A stretch of 64,000 bases of DNA from the NCBI RefSeq assembly GCF_030704825.1, contig NZ_JAUYNX010000022.1, positions 62,001-126,000 of the forward strand. The letters are read 5' to 3'. Below the pieces are notes generated by a model. The model ran no database searches, had not been told where the DNA came from, and saw nothing but the letters and a program-made list of their open reading frames with translations. The position numbers were made by a program, and so were the translations under genes. Below, piece by piece: positions 47,998-56,723 of the stretch. This DNA is from Brevundimonas sp. Lineage in GTDB: Bacteria > Pseudomonadota > Alphaproteobacteria > Caulobacterales > Caulobacteraceae. Numbering within the stretch: position 1 is the stretch's first letter; every line of letters starts with the position of its first letter.

Positions 47998-48864
47998 TCA
48001 GCCGAACGCGTGCATTGTGGCGACCAGTTCCGGCCAGGAAGGCGGCGCATAGCCCGTTGCGTCCCGGAAACGGTCCGAGTTGAGCGAACGGTCGATCACC
48101 AGCGAATCGTCGGGCGCGATCTCGATGTCCCGGCCATACGCCGCGGCGAACAGATGGAGCAGATCGTATTTGGCGATGGCATCAGCCGAGACATGATAGA
48201 GGCCATGAAGCTCCGGTCTCGGGAGGACATGCTCGCGCACGATGCGCGCCAGCTCGACGGTCGGGAGGCCGGAGAAGATCGCGCGGCGGAACCCCCGAAC
48301 CGGGCCGGGCTGCGACAGAAACCAGCCGAGCAGGCCGTTCGCCGAGTCCAGTTCGTGGCCAATGATCGATGTCCGAAGAGTGATGGCATTAGGCGCGGCG
48401 ACTTCGCCCAGGAGCTTGCTGAGTCCGTAGAGATCAGTCGCATCGGGCTGGTCGCTTTCGCGATAGTCACCCTCTTTTCCAGAAAACACGCAATCCGTGC
48501 TGATGTGGACAAGCCGGGCTCCGCCCGCCGTGCACAGCTGAAGCAAGCGGTGCGGCAGTAGCGTGTTGATCGGAATCGCGTCGAGGACCCGATTGGCGTT
48601 CGCAAGCTGCTTCACCAGGCCAACACAATTTACGACCACTTCCGGCCGATGGGTTGCGAACAATTCCGCGAGCCGGTCCGCACTTTCGCCATCGAACCCG
48701 CCAAAGATTCGTGCTCGCAAAGGTTCGGCAAAGCGGCTCGCTGCGGCAGTCGACCGGGCGCCCCCGCGTACCTCCAGCCGGGGATCCTCCGACAACAGCC
48801 GAAACATGGCGTTGCCCAGCATACCCGTGATTCCCAGCACCAGGACCCGCGTCGGCGCGCTCAT
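47998..48864 (-). CDS. RmlD-like nucleotide-sugar 4-keto reductase
   Basis: A 288-residue extended SDR related to dTDP-4-dehydrorhamnose reductase. It has VLVLGITGMLGNAMFRLL, VVVNCVGLVKQ, HISTDCVFSGKEGDY and the catalytic YGLSK. In its place in the operon, between the glycosyltransferase and the 2-epimerase, it should reduce the 4-keto group of the FnlA product. The RmlD-like form, unlike the cupin-containing CapF/FnlB, matches the WbvR enzyme of UDP-L-QuiNAc synthesis known from Vibrio cholerae O37. The ATG at 48864 overlaps the upstream stop by 4 bp. Confidence 0.87.
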   Translation of the reverse strand: MSAPTRVLVLGITGMLGNAMFRLLSEDPRLEVRGGARSTAAASRFAEPLRARIFGGFDGESADRLAELFATHRPEVVVNCVGLVKQLANANRVLDAIPINTLLPHRLLQLCTAGGARLVHISTDCVFSGKEGDYRESDQPDATDLYGLSKLLGEVAAPNAITLRTSIIGHELDSANGLLGWFLSQPGPVRGFRRAIFSGLPTVELARIVREHVLPRPELHGLYHVSADAIAKYDLLHLFAAAYGRDIEIAPDDSLVIDRSLNSDRFRDATGYAPPSWPELVATMHAFG

Positions 48865-50147
48865 TTTGCATCTCCCTGTTTGAGCCCGACGTCGTCCGGC
48901 GGCCAACCGCAATCCGCTGCAGTTTTTAGTAGCACAAGAAGCGTTTCGGCGAGTTGCTCTGGTCGATAGTTCTTGTCGAAGTAACGCTGGGCCGCGAGAC
49001 CCATCGCTGAGCGCTGCTCTGCAGGGCGACGCTTCAGCTCGCGGATCGCATCGGCGAGCGCCGCCGCATCCTCGGCCGGCACGGCCATCCCCGCTCCGGC
49101 CTCGACGACCAGTTCCGCGGCCTCGCCGTTGACGGCCACCAGGAGCGGGATGCCCGCGGCGAGATAGGACTGGAATTTGCTCGGCACGGTCTGCGCCAGA
49201 TCCGGCGAGTCGACGAGCGTCAGCAGCAGCGCCTGGCACTGCGCATAGATCTGCGGCATGGCCTCGGGCGGCAGCCGTCCCGCGAGCGCAAGGTTCGCGA
49301 TGTCGTGCTCGGCGATCTGGGCAGCGATCCAGTCCTGCATGGCGCCGCTGCCGAAGAGCGTGATCTGAACATCGGGCTCGTCACGTAGCAGGCGCGCCGC
49401 GGCAACGACGGTTTCCATCGCCTGGAGCGTTCCGAGATTGCCGCCGAACACGACATTGAACTTGTTCGCCGGCAGCACCGGAGCCTGCACCGCGCCCGGC
49501 GCAGGCGGGTGCTCGCCGGGATTGGGAAAGAAACGCACGGGCACCCGGCCGGCCTCGGGACGCAGCATCGTCACAAATGCCCGCGACTGGCACAGGATCA
49601 GGTCCGACCAGCGGTAGAGCCGGCGCGTGATCCAACCGACGGTCGCGAGGATCGCCGGCGACTTCACGAAACCGGTCGCCTGGAGCGCCTGCGGCCAGAT
49701 GTCCTGGATCCACAACACCAGCGGCGCACGCTTGATCAGGCGGAACCAGACGCCGACAAAGCCCTGAAAGGCCGGCGTCGTGGTATAGTTGAACTGGACG
49801 TCGAAGCGCTGCCCGCGCAGCAGCCAGGCGCCGAAGACGATCCCGCTGACGACAAACGACATATAGTTGAGGACGAGCCGCAGCGCGCGGCCGTCGCCAC
49901 GCGGAACGACGGGGACCCGGTAGATCGAATAGCCCGCGGGGTGGCGCTCGTGCTGCAGCCGATGCGCCTGATATCCCTCAAATACCTTGCCGCCGGGGTA
50001 GCTCGGATGTCCGGTCAGGACCGTGACGTCGGCGCCAGCGGCGATCAGATCCTCCGTCACCTGATTGATGCGGAAGGGCTCCGGCCAATAATAATGGCTG
50101 ATCAGGAGCACCCGAAGCCGGCCGTCGTTGCGTTCCCCTTCAGGCAT
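48861..50147 (-). CDS. Glycosyltransferase family 4, WbuB-like (L-FucNAc/L-QuiNAc transferase)
   Basis: GT-B glycosyltransferase of 428 residues. The start RVLLISHYYWPEPFRINQVTEDLIAAGADVTVLTGHPSYPGGKVF and the motif PLVLWIQDIWPQALQATG are typical of WbuB, the L-fucosamine transferase group. The C-terminal nucleotide site includes VVFGGNLGTLQAMET and PSKFQSYLAAGIPLL. It would add the 6-deoxy-L-HexNAc made by the flanking genes to the lipid-linked sugar. It lies 9 bp after the FnlA-like gene. Confidence 0.87.
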   Translation of the reverse strand: MPEGERNDGRLRVLLISHYYWPEPFRINQVTEDLIAAGADVTVLTGHPSYPGGKVFEGYQAHRLQHERHPAGYSIYRVPVVPRGDGRALRLVLNYMSFVVSGIVFGAWLLRGQRFDVQFNYTTTPAFQGFVGVWFRLIKRAPLVLWIQDIWPQALQATGFVKSPAILATVGWITRRLYRWSDLILCQSRAFVTMLRPEAGRVPVRFFPNPGEHPPAPGAVQAPVLPANKFNVVFGGNLGTLQAMETVVAAARLLRDEPDVQITLFGSGAMQDWIAAQIAEHDIANLALAGRLPPEAMPQIYAQCQALLLTLVDSPDLAQTVPSKFQSYLAAGIPLLVAVNGEAAELVVEAGAGMAVPAEDAAALADAIRELKRRPAEQRSAMGLAAQRYFDKNYRPEQLAETLLVLLKTAADCGWPPDDVGLKQGDAK

Positions 50148-50156
50148 CAGACAGAC

Positions 50157-51185
50157 TTACAGATCGGGATCGACTGCCTCGCCGCGAGCCACTGCCTGCA
50201 TATAGGGCAATGTCATCAGCAGGGCCTTGGTCTGTTCCATGTCGAGCCGGTCGGTATTGTGCGAGTGATAGTCGCGCGCCTCGCTGATCCGCTCCTCGCC
50301 CTCGGCGAAATATTGGGCGTAGTTGAGCTCCCGCAGGTCGGGAGGGATGCGGTAATATTCTCCCTGGTCTTCGGCCCTGGCCGTCTCCTCCCGCGTGAGC
50401 AACGTCTCATAGAGCTTTTCGCCGTGCCGGGTGCCGATGACGTTGATGGGGTGATCGGGGCGCCCCATCAGCTCGCGGACCGCCTGCGCCACGTCGCCGA
50501 CGGTCGATGCAGGCGCCTTCTGTACGAAGATATCCCCGTTGGCGCCGTGCTCGAAGGCATGCAGTACGAGTTCGACCGCGGAATCGAGCGACATCATGAA
50601 TCGCGTCATGCTGGCGTCGGTGACGGTGATCGGCTGGCCGTCGCGAATCTGGCGCACGAACAGCGGGATCACCGACCCGCGCGAGGCCATCACATTGCCG
50701 TAGCGCGTGCCGCAGATGATCGTGTCCCGCAAGCCGCGCGACTTGGCGACCATCACCTTTTCCATCAGCGCCTTCGACATGCCCATCGCATTGATCGGAT
50801 AGACCGCCTTGTCGGTCGACAGGCAGATCACGCGCTCCACGCCTTCGGCGATAGCCGCGTCGAGCACATTGTCGGTGCCCTTCACGTTCGTCAGCACCGC
50901 CTGCATCGGGTAGAATTCGCACGAGGGAACCTGCTTCAGCGCCGCCGCGTGGAAACAGAAATGCACGCCACGCATCGCCCCGCGGACGCTGCCCGGATCG
51001 CGCACGTCGCCCAGATAGAATTTCACGCGATCGCTGTTGTAGAGCTTTCTCATGTCATCCTGCTTCTTCTCGTCACGCGAGAAGATGCGGATCTCCGTCA
51101 GGTCGGAATTGAGAAAACGGCGCAGCACCGCGTTGCCGAACGATCCCGTACCCCCGGTAATGAGCAGGGTCTTGTTGCCGAACAT
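50157..51185 (-). CDS. UDP-GlcNAc 4,6-dehydratase/5-epimerase (FnlA/WbjB/CapE type)
   Basis: First enzyme of UDP-L-FucNAc or UDP-L-QuiNAc synthesis, 342 residues. It has LLITGGTGSFGNAVLRRFL, the diagnostic IFSRDEKKQDDMRKLY, HFCFHAAALKQVPSCEFYPM and the MSKALMEKV segment, where methionine replaces the usual SDR tyrosine, as in this subfamily. TRYGNVMASRGSVIPLF and TRHGEKLYETLL follow. It is first in the unit running leftwards to 44853, and its promoter should lie in 51186-51415, where no gene was found. Confidence 0.92.
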   Translation of the reverse strand: MFGNKTLLITGGTGSFGNAVLRRFLNSDLTEIRIFSRDEKKQDDMRKLYNSDRVKFYLGDVRDPGSVRGAMRGVHFCFHAAALKQVPSCEFYPMQAVLTNVKGTDNVLDAAIAEGVERVICLSTDKAVYPINAMGMSKALMEKVMVAKSRGLRDTIICGTRYGNVMASRGSVIPLFVRQIRDGQPITVTDASMTRFMMSLDSAVELVLHAFEHGANGDIFVQKAPASTVGDVAQAVRELMGRPDHPINVIGTRHGEKLYETLLTREETARAEDQGEYYRIPPDLRELNYAQYFAEGEERISEARDYHSHNTDRLDMEQTKALLMTLPYMQAVARGEAVDPDL

Positions 51186-51415
51186 CAGACTCTCCGGGCG
51201 GGATTAATAACTGCGCGCGCGTGCAATGGACGGCGGCGGCGCTGCAGCCGGCGCACAACCGCACCGCGCGTTCATACAATGCGCACTCATCTGCCCCCGC
51301 TCCATTCCCGATTTCACTTCGGCTTATAGGGACACGAAAGATCCCGTTCGAGTGAACACCCGTTGGGCGGTGCAGCGCAAAGCCCACCGTCCCCGCGCGT
51401 CGCACCCTCGTTAGG

Positions 51416-51869
51416 AGGTTTGCCGTATGGCTGCAAGCTGCGGCAAGGTCAGTCCGCCTCGCGCTCGTCGATCATGACCGCGCGAAAATGATCGGCGCAG
51501 CGCTGCGCCCGCGAACGCGCTTCGGAGAGTGATCTCTCATCGCAGGCGCTGATGCGAGCCTCCCGTTGCTCCTCCAGGCTGCGTTCGATGTGCGGAGCCG
51601 ACACCTCGGAGAGTCTCGCTCCAAGAAGGCCCAGGCTGTCCATCATCGAGACCATCTCGGCGTTCCTGGCCAGCATACAGGTCGGAACATTCTGGGTGTG
51701 GGCGATGATGATCGGATGCATCCGCGCGCTGATCACGGAACCGAACTCGGCGATGAGCGGCGCCATCTCCTCCGGCCGAACATATTCCAGCTTCAGCCAG
51801 GTGAAACCGGGGATGTCTTCCAGAGCGGATGGTCGCGCAGAATGTCGTCGTAGCCTTTCTGTGAATCCG
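51416..51869. repeat. Left copy of a 454-bp imperfect direct repeat
   Basis: The segment is about 95 percent identical by eye to 52704-53157, in the same orientation and offset by 1288 bp. It holds the 3' part of a pyruvyl-transferase gene. Two single-base indels separate the copies: an extra C near 51451 and a missing C near 51816 in this copy. The copies flank a methyltransferase-like gene (51945-52643). Confidence 0.9.
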
Positions 51870-51870
51870 C
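51449..51870 (-). pseudogene. Truncated duplicate of the polysaccharide pyruvyl transferase
   Basis: From DIPGFTWLKLEYVRPEEMAPLIAEFGSVIS to the end near RAQRCADHFRAVMIDERE it repeats the C-terminal third of the gene at 52664-53875. A missing base near 51816 breaks the frame upstream of DIPGF, and the different end (EREAD) comes from another indel. It has no start domain and is not likely to be functional. Confidence 0.85.
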
Positions 51871-51944
51871 GATATGTAGATATGCACACTGGCCAAGGTA
51901 TAAACGGGCCTTCGCCAGCATCGACTTTCGTTGGGGCCTCGGAA

Positions 51945-52643
51945 ATGTCAGCAGTCAAAGCCAAGTTGCGCGAGCTAGGATACCTGCTCGGTATCTCCAA
52001 TTCCGCCAGAGCGGATAAATGCATCGCGAAGGACGAGCGGGAGAACCGTGGGGACTTCGCGTTCGCCGACAAGGTCCTCGCGGCGCAGTCCGCTGCGTCG
52101 GTGAAGGCCCCGAAACAGCGCTACAAGCTGGTCGATCTGGAGCGCCTGCTGAAGCAGCACCTGCCCCTGTCGATCCTTGAGATTGGTTCGGGCGGCACCA
52201 CCCCCGTCTTTGCGAAGTACGCCAAGGAAACCGGCGCCCGCGTCGTCTCCGTCGATGAGTCCGAGGAATGGGCGGGATTGACCGCGCAGATGGTGGCCGC
52301 GCTCGGGTATGCCGACATCGTCGAGTTCGTCATCTGCCCCAAGCGCATCGACGCCGACAAAATGGAGGCGCGATACGAAGGCCTGCCAAGCGAGGAGTTC
52401 GACTTCGTGCTGATCGACGGCCCGGCGCTTGAGCAGGACGGCACGTCTTACAAGCTCGCGGTCTGCACCGACATTTTCGATCTCCCGCCGCCCAAGGTGA
52501 TAGCAGTGGATATGAGACGCCCAACCGTGGACGCGATCTGGCACCGACTTGGGAACGTCTACAAAACGCAGCTTTCCGACATTCTCGGTCGGGAGGCGCG
52601 CGTTGGGCTCAGCTATTTCTCGGTATTCGTGCGCAGGGATTAG
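51945..52643 (+). CDS. SAM-dependent methyltransferase-like protein between repeats
   Basis: A 232-residue protein with a Rossmann-like core. The segment SILEIGSGGTTPVFAKYAKETGARVVSVDESEEW looks like the SAM site of a class I methyltransferase, and FDFVLIDGPALEQDGTSYK resembles the acidic loop found in FkbM-like and macrocin-type enzymes. The N-terminus (LRELGYLLGISNSARADKC) is not recognised. I chose the ATG at 51945. It lies on the plus strand, opposite to its neighbours, and between the two repeat copies, so it is probably a recent insertion. Target unknown. Confidence 0.65.
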   Translation: MSAVKAKLRELGYLLGISNSARADKCIAKDERENRGDFAFADKVLAAQSAASVKAPKQRYKLVDLERLLKQHLPLSILEIGSGGTTPVFAKYAKETGARVVSVDESEEWAGLTAQMVAALGYADIVEFVICPKRIDADKMEARYEGLPSEEFDFVLIDGPALEQDGTSYKLAVCTDIFDLPPPKVIAVDMRRPTVDAIWHRLGNVYKTQLSDILGREARVGLSYFSVFVRRD

Positions 52644-52663
52644 CCGGCTCAGTCCAGAGCAGG

Positions 52664-53875
52664 CTATGTTTTTCGAATTTCTGCGATGCGCACCGGAGGC
52701 AGAAGGTTTGCCGTATGGCTGCAAGCTGCGGCAGGGTCAGTCCGCTCGCGCTCGTCGAACATGACCGCGCGAAAATGATCGACGCAGCGCTGCGCCCGCG
52801 AACGCGCTTCGGAGAGTGATCTCTCATCGCAAGTGCCGACGCGAGCCTCCCGTTGCTCCCCCAGGCTGCGTTCGATGTGCGGAGCCGACACCTCGGAGAG
52901 TCTCGCTCCAAGAATACCCAGGCTGTCCATCATCGAGACCATCTTGGCGCTCCTGGCCAGCATATAGGTCGGAACATTCTGAGTGTGGGCGATGATGATC
53001 GGATGCATTCGCGCGCTGATCACGGAACCGAACTCGGCGATGAGCGGCGCCATCTCCTCCGGCCGAACATATTCCCGCTTCAGCCAGGTGAAACCGGGGA
53101 TGTCCTTCCAGAGCGGATGGTCGAGCAGAATGTCGTCATAGCCTTTCTGTAAATCCGTGGTCCAGCCATAGATCTGCGTTCCGCGAGCGGCCTCCGCGCG
53201 GGCGAACGCCGCAATTGCCTCCAGATAGCCGAGGTCCACGAACTTGTCGTAAGCTGGCACGATCAGGAGGCGCGCGCCGTCGTCGGGCCGCAGCCCCAGG
53301 TGTCGCGCCCGTTCGGGATCGAGTGTACCGCGGCTGTAGCGGGGCAGATCATAGGCCGGGTCCGCCACCAGGTGCAGCCCATCATAGCTTCCGTGCATGA
53401 TAGTGCGCGCGCGCTCCACGGAGGCCGGGTCGCGCAGGCAGCTTCTGACGCCTTCGCGAAATACCCACTGGCGCAGCAAGGCTCGCGACAGTCTCGAGCG
53501 AAGCCGATCCAGCCCCACCGCCCAGAGCATCACGGGCACCTTCCTCCGGCGCGCGGCGCGGCACAGATGCGCAGTGCGCGCCAGATGACCCCAGAAAGGG
53601 TTGATTACCCTTGGCTCGCTAAGCTGCTCTCCGCCACCGATGATCACGCCGTCGAGCTGATTCATCATCCGCAGACTCTCGGTGTCCCAGCGGCGATACT
53701 CGAGCAAGGAGCATGTCTTCACGCCAAATGACCGCGCCACGTGATCGGGGTCGCTGCATGAAACAGTAATCTGAAGATCGAAAGCGGCGAGAGCCGTCAG
53801 GATCTGGTGGAGGATCAAATCATCCCCCAGATTCATCCCGCCATAGGGTCCGACGATCATGATGCGCTTCGTCAT
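52664..53875 (-). CDS. Polysaccharide pyruvyl transferase family protein
   Basis: A 403-residue enzyme that would add pyruvate from phosphoenolpyruvate to a sugar of the glycan as a ketal. It starts MIVGPYGGMNLGDDLILHQIL, typical of the family, followed by the GVIIGGGEQLSEP motif, and later SVISARMHPIIIAHTQNVPTYML (the SxRxHxxI motif of the nucleotide half). The C-terminal stretch RIAEIRKT lies outside the repeat. It overlaps the polymerase gene by 4 bp. Part of its 3' end is repeated at 51416-51869. Confidence 0.88.
   Translation of the reverse strand: MTKRIMIVGPYGGMNLGDDLILHQILTALAAFDLQITVSCSDPDHVARSFGVKTCSLLEYRRWDTESLRMMNQLDGVIIGGGEQLSEPRVINPFWGHLARTAHLCRAARRRKVPVMLWAVGLDRLRSRLSRALLRQWVFREGVRSCLRDPASVERARTIMHGSYDGLHLVADPAYDLPRYSRGTLDPERARHLGLRPDDGARLLIVPAYDKFVDLGYLEAIAAFARAEAARGTQIYGWTTDLQKGYDDILLDHPLWKDIPGFTWLKREYVRPEEMAPLIAEFGSVISARMHPIIIAHTQNVPTYMLARSAKMVSMMDSLGILGARLSEVSAPHIERSLGEQREARVGTCDERSLSEARSRAQRCVDHFRAVMFDERERTDPAAACSHTANLLPPVRIAEIRKT
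52704..53157. repeat. Right copy of the 454-bp imperfect direct repeat
   Basis: Same orientation as 51416-51869. Here it lies within the intact pyruvyl-transferase gene, so this is the parental copy. The shared segment begins AGGTTTGCCGTATGGCTGCA and ends near the AATCCG at 53152-53157. Confidence 0.9.
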
Positions 53876-55185
53876 CGAGCGCTCGCCCCATGCAGGCCCG
53901 CGCGGGCGCGTCTGGTAAACGGGGGTCGCGATTGAGGCACGCGGCGGGAGGCTCTCCCGACGTGAAGTATGGCGGCAGCCAACATCCAGAAATACATCGC
54001 CCCGACCCAGGCCTTCAGCGTCTCGTGGAAGGTCAACTGCAGCACGATGACGATGAAGGCGCCCATGATATACGGCAGGCGATCGTCGACCCGGCTACGC
54101 CACAGTTGAATGCCACGTCTAAAGGTTGTTGCGACCACGATGTAGAAGGGCAGCGCCCCCAGCACGCCGAGTTCAAGCAGGACCTTGATCGCACTGCTTT
54201 CCGCGCCCAGTTCGACGCCGCCCGACCTGACCGCGAGCAACGACAACAACCCCGATCCATAGCCTGCGATCAAGGTCCAGGCGCTCGCGGTCCACATATC
54301 AAATGCATAGGCGAAATAGGCGAGCCGCTCGCTGTTGCCGGCGTCGCTTATGGTCAGAGCGCTGAGCACGAACCCCAGTTGATCATCTCCGGCCAAAGAG
54401 ACGCGGGCGGTCAGCAGGTACAAAACCGTCGATAAGACAAATAGCCCTACTGTGAAAATGACAAGCACTCGCCGATTGGGCGATTTAGGCAAGAATGTCG
54501 CAATTGCGACAAGTGAAATCGACATGTAGATCAACGGCCCCCTGCTTGCAGATAGGATCAAGCCGGTAATTTGGATTACGAGAATCAGGATAGGCAATAT
54601 CTTTTTGTAGTCCTTCATTACGTAATAACACGTCGCAATAATTCCAAGCGCGAGTTGTAGTCCAACAAGTGATATGCTCTGATTGATTCCATAACGTCGC
54701 GTTACATCTGCAATTGTCGCGGTCTTGAAGAGCGCAGTGCCGGTTATGCTTTCATAGATAATGGGGACGGCATTCAGTATCCCGCCCAATATCAACAAGC
54801 TCATGACCAACTTCGGCCAATCTTTGCTCATGTCCCGGGAGAGGTAGAGGAATACGCCGATCCATGTCGCCCATGTCAGAAAGGCGAAGGCGCCCGAGTT
54901 GAGGCCATGACTTGCGGAAATGAACACGGCGTGGACCGAACAGACCAGCAGAAGCGCCAAGGCGGCGAGTTCGGTAACACTGGTCAATCTACGGGTGGCT
55001 GCCAGCCGCACAAGCGCAACGCCCAGGAACAGCATCGGCGCCACCACCCAGACCAGCAATAGCGGGTGCGAAGCGCCGTCTTGAACAGAGAGGCCAAGCG
55101 CGCTGTACAAGACCAGCTGGAAATTGAGCTGCAAAAAAGCCAGCGTGAGGGCCACGACCCCCAGATCCATTCTCAGTTTCCGCAT
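53872..55185 (-). CDS. O-antigen polymerase-like membrane protein (Wzy)
   Basis: Polytopic membrane protein of 437 residues with about ten to twelve helices and a large loop in the second half. The SASRGPLIYMSISLVAI segment and the YGSGLLSLL region with GVELGAESSAIKVLLELGVLGALPFYIVVAT are typical of Wzy/WaaL proteins. It should join repeat units made by this locus on the periplasmic side. The stretch 54400-54800 is clearly poorer in GC than the flanks, a sign of acquired DNA. The stop overlaps the pyruvyl-transferase start by 4 bp. Confidence 0.87.
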   Translation of the reverse strand: MRKLRMDLGVVALTLAFLQLNFQLVLYSALGLSVQDGASHPLLLVWVVAPMLFLGVALVRLAATRRLTSVTELAALALLLVCSVHAVFISASHGLNSGAFAFLTWATWIGVFLYLSRDMSKDWPKLVMSLLILGGILNAVPIIYESITGTALFKTATIADVTRRYGINQSISLVGLQLALGIIATCYYVMKDYKKILPILILVIQITGLILSASRGPLIYMSISLVAIATFLPKSPNRRVLVIFTVGLFVLSTVLYLLTARVSLAGDDQLGFVLSALTISDAGNSERLAYFAYAFDMWTASAWTLIAGYGSGLLSLLAVRSGGVELGAESSAIKVLLELGVLGALPFYIVVATTFRRGIQLWRSRVDDRLPYIMGAFIVIVLQLTFHETLKAWVGAMYFWMLAAAILHVGRASRRVPQSRPPFTRRARAGLHGASAR

Positions 55186-56585
55186 GAACTACTCTCCGGG
55201 TCCTCGGCAGCGCAATGCCTCTGAGCGTTTCTCTCCGGGAACAACAACGCCCACAATGGCCCCGCCCAAAAGACAGCCACGAGGGCGGTCTGTATCGCCT
55301 TCGTCGCCCAAAAAGCGCTGTCGTGGAACCCCCAGCCGAAATCCAGAATGACCAGGGTCCCGACCAGCACAGCCACCACGGACGCTACGCTTCGCGCGAA
55401 GGACGGCCAGGGAAAGCGCCATCGGAAATCGGATCGCGCGGAAACGGCGATCGGAATGGACAACAGGAGATAGGCCACGGCCAGCCCGAACGCGACCCCG
55501 CTCGCACCGGCAGCCTCCGCCAGCAACACCATGACGATTGCGGTCACGACGAGGAGAAGGGCGTTGAACATCAGCAGCCGCCCGGTTCGCTTCACGATGA
55601 AGAGGCCGTTGTAATAGACCTGAAAGACGCTGCGGCACAGATTCGCCACGGCGCCGCCGGCGAGCACCCAGGCGGCGAACGCATAGCCCGGCCCCGCCGC
55701 AAGAAGCTGGACGAGCCCTTCGGCGCACATCACGACGCCAAGGGTCACGACCGTCAGCAAGGTGAGATTGTCCTTCATGACGTGGGGCAGCATCCCCTCC
55801 ACCGCCGTCCGGCCCGACGCGCCATAGAGATTGATCAGCCGGGTGCTGTAGGAGGAGATGTAGGCGGTCACGGCGATGGCCGTGCTCTTGCCCAGGATCG
55901 CACCGAGGCCGTAGACGCCCATCGCGCTCAGATCGATGTACCGCGCCAGCACCACTCCATCGAGGTTGAGCACGAGCGCGAAGAGCATGGTTCCGAACAC
56001 CAACGGTCCGGTGAAGTGCAGCGAATGCCGGAGATAGGCCAGCCGCATCCGACCGCTCAAGTGGCGCGCCAGGAAGCCGAACGCCGCGAGCATCGCGACG
56101 GACTCAGCCAGGATCATGGCTTGAAGCGCGGACGTGATGTCGCCCTGCCCGTCGCCAAGGAAGAGCCAGAGGAAGAGAATGAGCGCCGCGCCGTAGACGA
56201 GATTGAGGACCAGCACGCGCCTGGGCAGCTCCAACGACTTGATGAGCGTCAGCGCCAGGCTGCGCGTGGTCATGACCAGCGACCAGACGCCGACATAGAG
56301 AGGGAGGAGGCCCAGGGGAATCGCCAGATTGGGATAGAGCCACGGCAGAAGCGCATGGCCGGCCAGGGCAAGCACCGCGGCGAGGAGCAACTGCACCACG
56401 CCGGCCGCCAGGAAGATCGTCGCAAGGAAGCCCTTTTGATCGTCGCCTTCGAAATCGATCCGCAACCGGAGGATCGCGCTGCCGAAAAGTGCGCTCATCA
56501 CCATCTGCAGCGACATCACGATCTGGGCGAAGATCACATAGGCCCCGAAGTGCTGCTTCGAGAGGGCCCAGGTCAGGATCGGCAA
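55173..56585 (-). CDS. Polysaccharide flippase (Wzx, oligosaccharide flippase family)
   Basis: Membrane protein with twelve to fourteen helices that moves lipid-linked repeat units across the inner membrane. From the TTG at 56585 it has 470 residues. Coding continues upstream in the same frame: HRRRININGLWYLAAGIGGHAYVLVSLP is the expected first helix of a Wzx protein, so the true start is earlier, but there is no ATG, GTG or TTG back to the TAG at 56724, the stop of the preceding glycosyltransferase. A CTG at 56684 with AGGGAA in front is the best candidate; it would give 503 residues. Family features are the RLRIDFEGDDQKG loop and LYGASGRTAVEGMLP. The polymerase start overlaps its end by 13 bp. 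Confidence 0.82.
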   Translation of the reverse strand: MPILTWALSKQHFGAYVIFAQIVMSLQMVMSALFGSAILRLRIDFEGDDQKGFLATIFLAAGVVQLLLAAVLALAGHALLPWLYPNLAIPLGLLPLYVGVWSLVMTTRSLALTLIKSLELPRRVLVLNLVYGAALILFLWLFLGDGQGDITSALQAMILAESVAMLAAFGFLARHLSGRMRLAYLRHSLHFTGPLVFGTMLFALVLNLDGVVLARYIDLSAMGVYGLGAILGKSTAIAVTAYISSYSTRLINLYGASGRTAVEGMLPHVMKDNLTLLTVVTLGVVMCAEGLVQLLAAGPGYAFAAWVLAGGAVANLCRSVFQVYYNGLFIVKRTGRLLMFNALLLVVTAIVMVLLAEAAGASGVAFGLAVAYLLLSIPIAVSARSDFRWRFPWPSFARSVASVVAVLVGTLVILDFGWGFHDSAFWATKAIQTALVAVFWAGPLWALLFPERNAQRHCAAEDPESSSCGN

Positions 56586-56723
56586 TGAGACCAGGACATA
56601 GGCGTGCCCCCCGATCCCCGCGGCGAGATACCATAGCCCGTTGATGTTGATCCGGCGCCGGTGAGCTTGGATATCGGAGGTCAGCGGTCTGTTCCCTGTT
56701 GCAAGCGCGTCGGCTTCACATGC

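Noticed and set aside
51449-52072. Minus-strand open frame of 207 codons as a functional gene
   Set aside because: Its C-terminal part is a frameshifted copy of the pyruvyl transferase and its N-terminal part is antisense to the methyltransferase-like gene.
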